A stretch of 64,000 nt of DNA, from the NCBI RefSeq assembly GCF_947242115.1, contig NC_074718.1, positions 44,897,199 through 44,961,198 on the forward strand, in the 5' to 3' direction. The translations under genes were made by a program, and so were the position numbers. This stretch comes from Biomphalaria glabrata (taxonomy: Eukaryota; Mollusca; Gastropoda; Planorbidae). Shown here piece after piece: positions 58,105 to 64,000 of this stretch. Each line of letters begins with the position of its first letter. The stretch's first letter is position 1. Below the pieces are notes generated by a model. That model ran no database searches and was not told where the DNA came from. It was given only the letters and a program-made list of their open reading frames with translations.

Positions 58105-60600
58105 CAACTCAACTAGCAATGATTATTTGAAGACTTTATTGATCCTAATAGGAAATATTTTCTCATTACATTTTAAATTTAAACAAAAAATGTGCACCAT
58201 GCAGGGATGGCCAGTTTCACTGCCTTTGTGAGCTGCAATAGGTTAATGTTTGAAAGAGATACATTATGCCAATAGTGATGCTGAGAACTTTTTTAAAAAG
58301 GAAAATGAAAAAAAGCTACTCAATTTGAAAACTAGCACTAGTAAACCATACTGTAGCCTTTCTTCTAAATTTTTTGTAAAGCTTATGTCTACATTAGCAA
58401 TAATCTAGAAGTGTTGTTTTTTTTTTTAAAAAGATGAACCGATGATGGAGGTGAGGATCCTAGCAATGTATTGGGGAGCTGTGGAGGGGTCCTGGGTGTT
58501 ATGTGCATCGCAAGTGGGGAGATGGGAGGTTGGTACAGTGATTGGACCCCTGTTAATAAGCGCAAATTAAACTCCTTAAGGCCATATTGCAGGGTCCCCA
58601 GGGCTCGCAAATACCTTTCTTCAGAAAAAAGAAAAAGACATCTATTTTTGTAACACAATAAAAGCTACTTAATATCTCTGCTAGCTAGGTACCCTGACAG
58701 TAGCTTAATAATTTCAATATGGTACCATTACAATGGTAGTTCATAATATCGCTTTTGATAAGCACTTTCAGCTTCCACAAAGGGCCATAATAACTGATAG
58801 AAGTACTTGAAATTGATCCAAAAAAATAATAAATCAATAAAATAAATAAGAAATTCCTGACATTTAATAATCTAGATCTAGTTTGGTAAAAGTGCTCATA
58901 TAACTGAAAAAATAACATTAAAAGGATGTGCCACTGAAAAATCTGAATCTTTCCCAGCACTTCAATAGCATTTACATCTGCCCAGCAGTCATTTATCACT
59001 ACAAAAAAAAGAGATCTTTCTAATTTATTAAAAGAGTTTGCGATCTTTCCATAAAACATTTTACCCTATAAGGAACTGTGCTTGTTTGATGTTAAAAACT
59101 TGTAATAAATAATAATTATAGCCTTTACGTAATTTACACAAACGGATTGGAAATTTTACTTTTTAGCAGTTAAAGTGCAATAAGTTTATCTTAAAATATA
59201 TTTTGTTAAAACTCCCCTTTCCCCCCTTGACATTTAGAAAATGCCTTGTCTTTTTTGATCAATTTGTGTTGGATTTAACTTTGAAAGACAATAGATTCAC
59301 AATTGTTTTACAAATAGCATCCAGAAAAATCTAAAAGTCATGCTAAGAGTATAATCTTAATGAGAAAAAGTGGAGTAGTTTGTTTGGAGTCTGTTCTTTA
59401 AGTCTTCAAGGATTTGTTTCCCTTGAGATCACTTCAATTAGCTGCAAATGAACTCTTGTATCTGTTCTATTTATGTCAATGTTTCTATTGTGTCTGTTCT
59501 ATTTATGTGAATGTCTCTGTTGTGTAGTTTTCATTGAGAAAAAGAGTTTTTGTAATTTCCATAAGGACCAATAAAGCAGTTTAAGTCTTAGTCTCTGTTA
59601 AATAATGATTAGGTCAAACAATAGGCAGTTTATGAAAGTCATGTACACATGTACACTTTCAATATCAAAAATTTCATACAATAAAACTGACATTTGGCTG
59701 CTTTCTTTTCTAATAATTGACAAACAAACTGAAACAAAAGGGAAGTAGTTCAATATGTTTTGAATTCCAACATTTATTACCAAAAACTAGAGTTCCATAA
59801 AGACATAATGAAATGAATAAGTCTTGTTTTAAATACACAATAAAAATGATTTTTTTTTTGAATGCATATTTAACAAAATGTGTAACTTTTCAAAAGCTAA
59901 AAACAATTTTTACAATTTTTTATTGACACGGAGTTTACTTATTATATCTTTAACAAACATTCTATCATTCAGCCAAGCTTTAGTCTAGCTTGCTATCTTC
60001 ATTCAAGATTCCATCATTCAGCAGAGCTTTAGCCTAGCTCCTTATCTTCATTCAACATTCCATGGCAATGTATGGACTAACCTTTTGGTAATTCTGAGAA
60101 AAAAAAGGTTTGGTATAATCATTTTAAATTTTCTTTGATTTATGTTCAACAATGTACAGAAATTTTAACAAAATGCTTTAAAATAAATGAAATTTTACTT
60201 TCTTATGCCCTGAAAACAAATTTGTTTAAATGATACATCATCCTGTCAACATTTCATTCTGTAGACTCAACTTTGTATTTTGTGTAACATTTCATTCTGT
60301 AGAGTCAACTTTGTATTTTGTGTGTAACATTTCATTCTGTAGACTCAACTTTGTATTTTCCGTAACATTTCATTCTGTAGAGTCAACTTTGTATTTTGTG
60401 TAACATTTCATTCTGTAGACTCAACTTTGTATTTTCCGTAACATTTCATTCTGTAGACTTAACTTTGTATTTTGTGTAACATTTCATTCTGTAAACTCAA
60501 CTTTGTATTTTCTGTAACATTTCATTCTGTAGACTCAACTATTTGGTGTAGCAGCAGCTAAGATAACTAAGATATCTAATAAGATTAGTTTAAAACAAAG
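58105..60600. other. Intergenic DNA between NuMA and the right-hand gene
   Basis: Holds a GC-richer block at about 58440-58630 of unknown origin (an 89-aa minus-strand frame crosses it without recognisable homology), LINE-like tail scraps (TTTATTGATCCTAATAGGAA at about 58136, and near 59560), a short two-copy duplication at 59955-60065, and the 38-bp minisatellite. Part is probably 3' UTR of the minus-strand gene on the right. Confidence 0.45.
60250..60545. repeat. 38-bp minisatellite
   Basis: About eight copies of TAACATTTCATTCTGTAGAC followed by TCAACTTTGTATTTTNNG, where the last bases alternate between GTG and CCG types. Lies just 3' of the candidate last exon of the right-hand gene. Confidence 0.9.
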
Positions 60601-60631
60601 ATAGTAACTTACATCATAATATAACTGTGTA

Positions 60632-60672
60632 TCAACTGTTGGTAACAGACAGTTCTTGGGTCTGACAGTCAT
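60632..60672 (-). CDS. Candidate last coding exon of right-hand gene
   Basis: Acceptor TCTATTAATAG, then, entering in phase 1 from the exon at 60836, DDCQTQELSVTNS and a TGA at 60632-60634. Phase agreement with the preceding exon supports the join, but the exon is short and unconserved to my eye. An alternative reading keeps an open frame to a donor-like GTAAGT at about 60612. Confidence 0.35.
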
Positions 60673-60718
60673 CTATTAATAGACAAAATGAAAACTGACT
60701 TAAATATCTAATCTAATA

Positions 60719-60781
60719 GTAGGACGTAATCATCTTCTTTTTTGAAGTAACGTCTGTATTATATAAGATAAGATAAGATAA
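60719..60781 (+). mobile_element. LINE 3' tail fragment
   Basis: AGGACGTAATCATCTTCTTT through TATATAAGATAAGATAAGAT matches the tail of the LINE family at 2380, 12066 and 34655. Only the last 60 bases and the GATAA repeat are present, an extreme 5' truncation in the right-hand gene's intron. Confidence 0.65.
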
Positions 60782-60835
60782 ATACAATTAGTCCTTACAT
60801 AATTGCTATAATAATGCTTTAAAAAAAAGACTAAC

Positions 60836-60909
60836 CTGTTAGGTCGTGTTTAAGGATGCCAGCCACCAGTGAAACACACCCACCAATAGGGCCAAATGAG
60901 AGAATGATC
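60836..60909 (-). CDS. Candidate exon with a membrane helix, right-hand gene
   Basis: Bounded by TGATTTTTAG and GTTAGT on the minus strand, 74 nt. In one frame it encodes IILSFGPIGGCVSLVAGILK and HDLT, a hydrophobic segment that looks like a transmembrane helix. It requires a phase-2 upstream exon, which the exon at 61758-61880 does not supply, so either an intermediate exon is missing or this belongs to another transcript. Family not recognised. Confidence 0.45.
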
Positions 60910-61703
60910 CTAAAAATCAAAACATAAAATTAATCATAAATGTAGCTTAAACTACTCTGATCTTGACATTTTGACCTTTGACCTTCACATAAACACTAGT
61001 AATCTTAGTTTTTTTGCTCCATATTCTCAACTTTTAGTCTAAAAGTTTGTTTATCAATAAGAGTAATAATAACGTAAAATAAAAATATTGTATTTAAAAC
61101 GACTGAGAATTTTCTGGAGCATGGATGTTATACTAAATGTATTCTTGTTCCATAAGGCTGTTATTGCCAAAAGTGGTAATGGGTATAAGCACTCCACTAC
61201 CTATAAAATGCTTCCAATGGCATGCTCTCAAATAGCCTCTAACATCCAGTCCAAGTCTTGGTCTTCATAAGTGACAGAGATTGGAAATGGTGGAACTGTT
61301 ATCCCTGACCGGAGAAGGGGAAAAGGTAAACAACTGGTACCTACACCAGTAAGCTTTGGGCAGGAGAGCTTCATTAGCCTTGGCTGGCTACCTACCTAGG
61401 AAAGAAAGGAATTTCTGAATCCAAACCTCTGCTGTCTTATGGCTAATTGGAAGAAGGGAAAGGATTAGAGAGTAAAACCTTAGGAAAATCAGGAGTCAGT
61501 GACTGACAGTTTGCAGTACACAGTGCTGCATCCTGGGAGAACCTGTCCTCAACACATCAACTGACTAGAACATGGAAACTGCAGAATGGCTGACATCATT
61601 CTGACTCTAGCTTTCATTTCATGTTTGTCCTTGTACAACATTTTTTTTTAAACTTGTTTTTAATTGTTTAGCATCATCCAAAACAACTAAGTCTATAGAA
61701 ACC

Positions 61704-61751
61704 TATCTTCTCTTATCTAATACAGAAGTTACTTCAAAAAAGAAAATGATT
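61704..61751 (-). mobile_element. LINE 3' tail fragment abutting an exon donor
   Basis: On the minus strand AATCATTTTCTTTTTTGAAG then TAACTTCTGTATTAGATAAG matches the same LINE tail as above. It starts within a few bases of the donor GTAAGC of the exon at 61758-61880, so the insertion lies right at, or contributes to, that splice site. Confidence 0.6.
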
Positions 61752-61757
61752 GCTTAC

Positions 61758-61880
61758 AGTGTAATCTACACTTTTGGTTCTGTTCTTCTTCTTCTCTTGT
61801 GTTTTACATTTGAGCTGTGATGATTCCCGTTTGAGATTGATCTTGATTTGATCTGACTGGACAGGTAGCTGGGATACTCC
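61758..61880 (-). CDS. Exon of unrecognised repeat-protein gene
   Basis: Acceptor ATTCAATTTAG, donor GTAAGC, 41 codons: GVSQLPVQSDQIKINLKRES then QLKCKTQEKKKNRTKSVDYT. Entry in phase 0 matches the phase-0 exit of the repeat exon at 63336. The C-terminal half is strongly basic (EKKKNRTK). This is the only copy in the adjacent array with a coding tail and a usable donor, so it is probably the genuine exon from which the array was copied. Confidence 0.5.
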
Positions 61881-63270
61881 CTAAATTGAATATTACCAAT
61901 GAAACTATCAGTCAGTGAAAGTAATTTTTTTTACAGTCTTTAAAACTATGTTGTTTTTTTAGAGGGTGCGGGGAGCTGTGATGACCCCCGTTTGAGATTG
62001 ATCTTGATTTAATCTGACTGGACAGGTAGCTGGGATACTCCCTAAATTGAATATTACCAATGAAACTATCAGTCAGTGAAAGTAATTTTTTTTACAGTCT
62101 TTAAAACTATGTTGTTGTTTTTTTAGAGGGTGCGGGGAGCTGTGATGACCCCCGTTTGAGATTGATCTTGATTTAATCTGACTGGACAGGTAGCTGGGAT
62201 ACTCCCTAAATTGAATATTACCAATGAAACTATCAGTCAGTGAAAGTAATTTTTTTTACAGTCTTTAAAACTATGTTGTTGTTTTTTTAGAGGGTGCGGG
62301 GATCTGTGATGATCCCCGTTTGAGATTGATCTTGATTTAATCTGACTGGACAGGTAGCTGGGATACTCCCTAAATTGAATATTACCAATGAAACTATCAG
62401 TCAGTGAAAGTAATTTTTTTTACAGTCTTTAAAACTATGTTGTTTTTTTAGAGGGTGCGGGGAGCTGTGATGATCCCCGTTTGAGATTGATCTTGATTTG
62501 ATCTGACTGGACAGGTAGCTGGGATACTCCCTAAATTGAATATTACCAATGACACTATCAGTCAGTGAAAGTAATTTTTTTTACAGTCTTTAAAACTATG
62601 TTGTTTTTTTAGAGGGTGCGGGGAGCTGTGATGATCCCCGTTTGAGATTGATCTTGATTTGATCTGACTGGACAGGTAGCTGGGATACTCCCTAAATTGA
62701 ATATTACCAATGACACTATCAGTCAGTGAAAGTAATTTTTTTTACAGTCTTTAAAACTATGTTGTTTTTTTAGAGGGTGCGGGGAGCTGTGATGATCCCC
62801 GTTTGAGATTGATCTTGATTTGATCTGACTGGACAGGTAGCTGGGATACTCCCTAAATTGAATATTACCAATGAAACTATCAGTCAGTGAAAGTAATTTT
62901 TTTTACAGTCTTTAAAACTATGTTGTTTTTTTAGAGGGTACGGGGAGCTGTGATGATCCCCGTTTGAGATTGATCTTGATTTGATCTGACTGGACAGGTA
63001 GCTGGGATACTCCCTAAATTGAATATTACCAATGAAACTATCAGTCAGTGAAAGTAATTTTTTTTACAGTCTTTAAAACTATGTTGTTGTTTTTTTAGAG
63101 GGTGCGAGGAGCTGTCATGATCCCCGTTTGAGATTGATCTTGATTTGATCTGACTGGACAGGTAGCTGGGATACTCCCTAAATTGAATATTACCAATGAC
63201 ACTATCAGTCAGTGAAAGTAATTTTTTTTACAGTCTTTAAAACTATGTTGTTTTTTAAGAGAGGGTGCAT
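61790..63270 (-). repeat. 161/164-bp satellite array carrying exon copies
   Basis: Nine units (the shared GGGATACTCC starts at 61871, 62032, 62196, 62360, 62521, 62682, 62843, 63004, 63168) differ mainly by a 3-bp TTG indel and a few substitutions. On the minus strand each unit contains an identical acceptor TTCAATTTAG followed by a frame GVSQLPVQSDQIKINLKRGS, SQLPAPSKKTT and a stop. The left-most unit changes into the longer exon at 61758-61880. The array occupies the intron after the 14-aa repeat exon. Confidence 0.92.
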
Positions 63271-63335
63271 ATCAAACAATATGTATTAAACAAAGAAATA
63301 TATGGGCAAAATATTTTACCAATCTTTAGGTTTAC

Positions 63336-64000
63336 CTGAGCTTGAACCGCAGGGGCATTAATCTTGACTGCTGTTTTCAACTCTTCAATAGCAGGTGCAT
63401 TAATCTTGACTGTTGTTTGTAACTCTTCAATAGCAGGGGCATTAATCTTGACTGCTGTTTTCAACTCTTCAATAGCAGGGGCATTAATCTTGACTGTTGT
63501 TTGTAACTCTTCAATAGCAGGGGCATTAATCTTGACTGCTGTTTTCAACTCTTCAATAGCAGGAGCATTAATCTTGACTGCTGTTTGCAACTCTTCAATA
63601 GCAGGGGCATTAATCTTGACTGTTGTTTGCAACTCTTCAATTGCAGGGGCATTAATCTTGACTGCTGTTTTCAACTCTTCAATCGCAGGGGCATTAATCT
63701 TGACTGCTGTTTTCAACTCTTCAATGGCGGGGGCATTAATCTTGACTACTGTTTGCAACTCTTCAATAGCAGGGGCATTAATCTTGACTGTTGTTTGTAC
63801 CTCTTCAATGGCGGGGGCATTATTCCCACTTGTTTGCATCTCTTCACATGCAGGGGCATTAATCTCAACTATTGTTTGAATCTCTTTGACGGCAGGGGCA
63901 TTAATCTTAGCTAATGTTTGCAACTCACGAAAAGTCAAATCTTCAGTTTTTGAGATACAGGTATTACATTGTCCAGGTACAATCAAACTTTCAGAACTGC
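63336..64000 (-). CDS. Repeat exon of an unrecognised gene (partial, runs off window)
   Basis: An open minus-strand frame enters from the window edge (SSESLIVPGQCNTCISKTED) and continues through about fourteen repeats of 14 aa, consensus INAPAIEELKTAVK with Q/K and T/A/V alternation, to APAVQAQ and a CAG/GTAAAC donor at 63336. The 42-bp units are more diverged at the upstream end (INAPAVKEIQTIVE, INAPACEEMQTSG) and nearly uniform downstream, as expected for progressive expansion. The 14-residue period equals two heptads but the Pro in each unit makes a continuous coiled coil unlikely. I do not recognise the protein. The plus-strand frames over the same region are shadows of the repeat. Confidence 0.6.

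Noticed and set aside
58389-58658. 89-aa minus-strand frame in a GC-richer block
   Set aside because: No family recognised, no splice support, and the block looks repeat-derived.
63364-63914. Plus-strand frames of 171 and 109 aa over the right-edge repeat
   Set aside because: They are shadows of the 42-bp repeat; only the minus-strand frame ends at a canonical donor whose phase matches a downstream exon.

Overview
The window is AT-rich eukaryotic DNA with long introns, GT-AG splicing, tRNA-derived SINEs, LINE tails, hAT and piggyBac-type DNA transposons, and many minisatellites. The strong bias to TAGATCTAG-type words and the repeat families are what I would expect of a gastropod, probably a freshwater pulmonate snail. 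That species guess is an inference; the animal assignment is firm because of the two host genes.

Layout. Positions 20-102 may be the last coding exon of an unidentified plus-strand gene, followed by a small inverted-repeat element. Positions 3741-15938 (minus strand) hold a complete Abl-interactor gene (Abi) of eight coding exons, 475 aa by my joining, ending in an SH3 domain; its introns carry a LINE tail, a TTAA-flanked transposon and microsatellites. Positions 15939-19320 separate the Abi start from the start of a divergent plus-strand gene and are unusually dense in CTAG/GATC words, with one SINE.

Positions 19321-53347 (plus strand) hold a very large gene that I identify as the NuMA orthologue (nuclear mitotic apparatus protein, the dynein/LGN spindle-orientation adaptor): a Hook-like N-terminus, a long coiled coil, the LGN-binding peptide and a basic C-terminal tail. 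I can join 49 coding exons in one consistent frame, about 3,240 aa in the shortest form. The central rod is made by tandem copies of a three-exon cassette (232 + 106 + 217 nt, 185 aa), nine copies plus a shorter founder and a solitary first-exon copy at the end; the last four cassettes form two copies of a 2,033-bp dimer. A second expansion, a 54-bp coding minisatellite with an in-frame splice donor in every unit, lies just before the LGN-binding exon. NuMA introns contain a 65-bp minisatellite array, a piggyBac-like element with a transposase remnant, SINEs, LINE pieces and a hAT-like insertion.

Positions 53348-60600 are NuMA 3' UTR and intergenic DNA with a hAT-type element bounded by an 8-bp duplication (56381-58096). 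Positions 60600-64000 (minus strand) carry the 3' part of an unrecognised gene: an exon of about fourteen 14-aa repeats (INAPAIEELKTAVK type), then a tandem array of nine 161/164-bp units each holding a copy of the next exon's acceptor and coding start, then further candidate exons.

Nothing here is bacterial; no operons, CRISPR arrays, rRNA or functional tRNA genes were seen. The most unusual features are the exon-cassette amplification of the NuMA rod, the splice-donor minisatellite, and the exon-bearing satellite of the right-hand gene.
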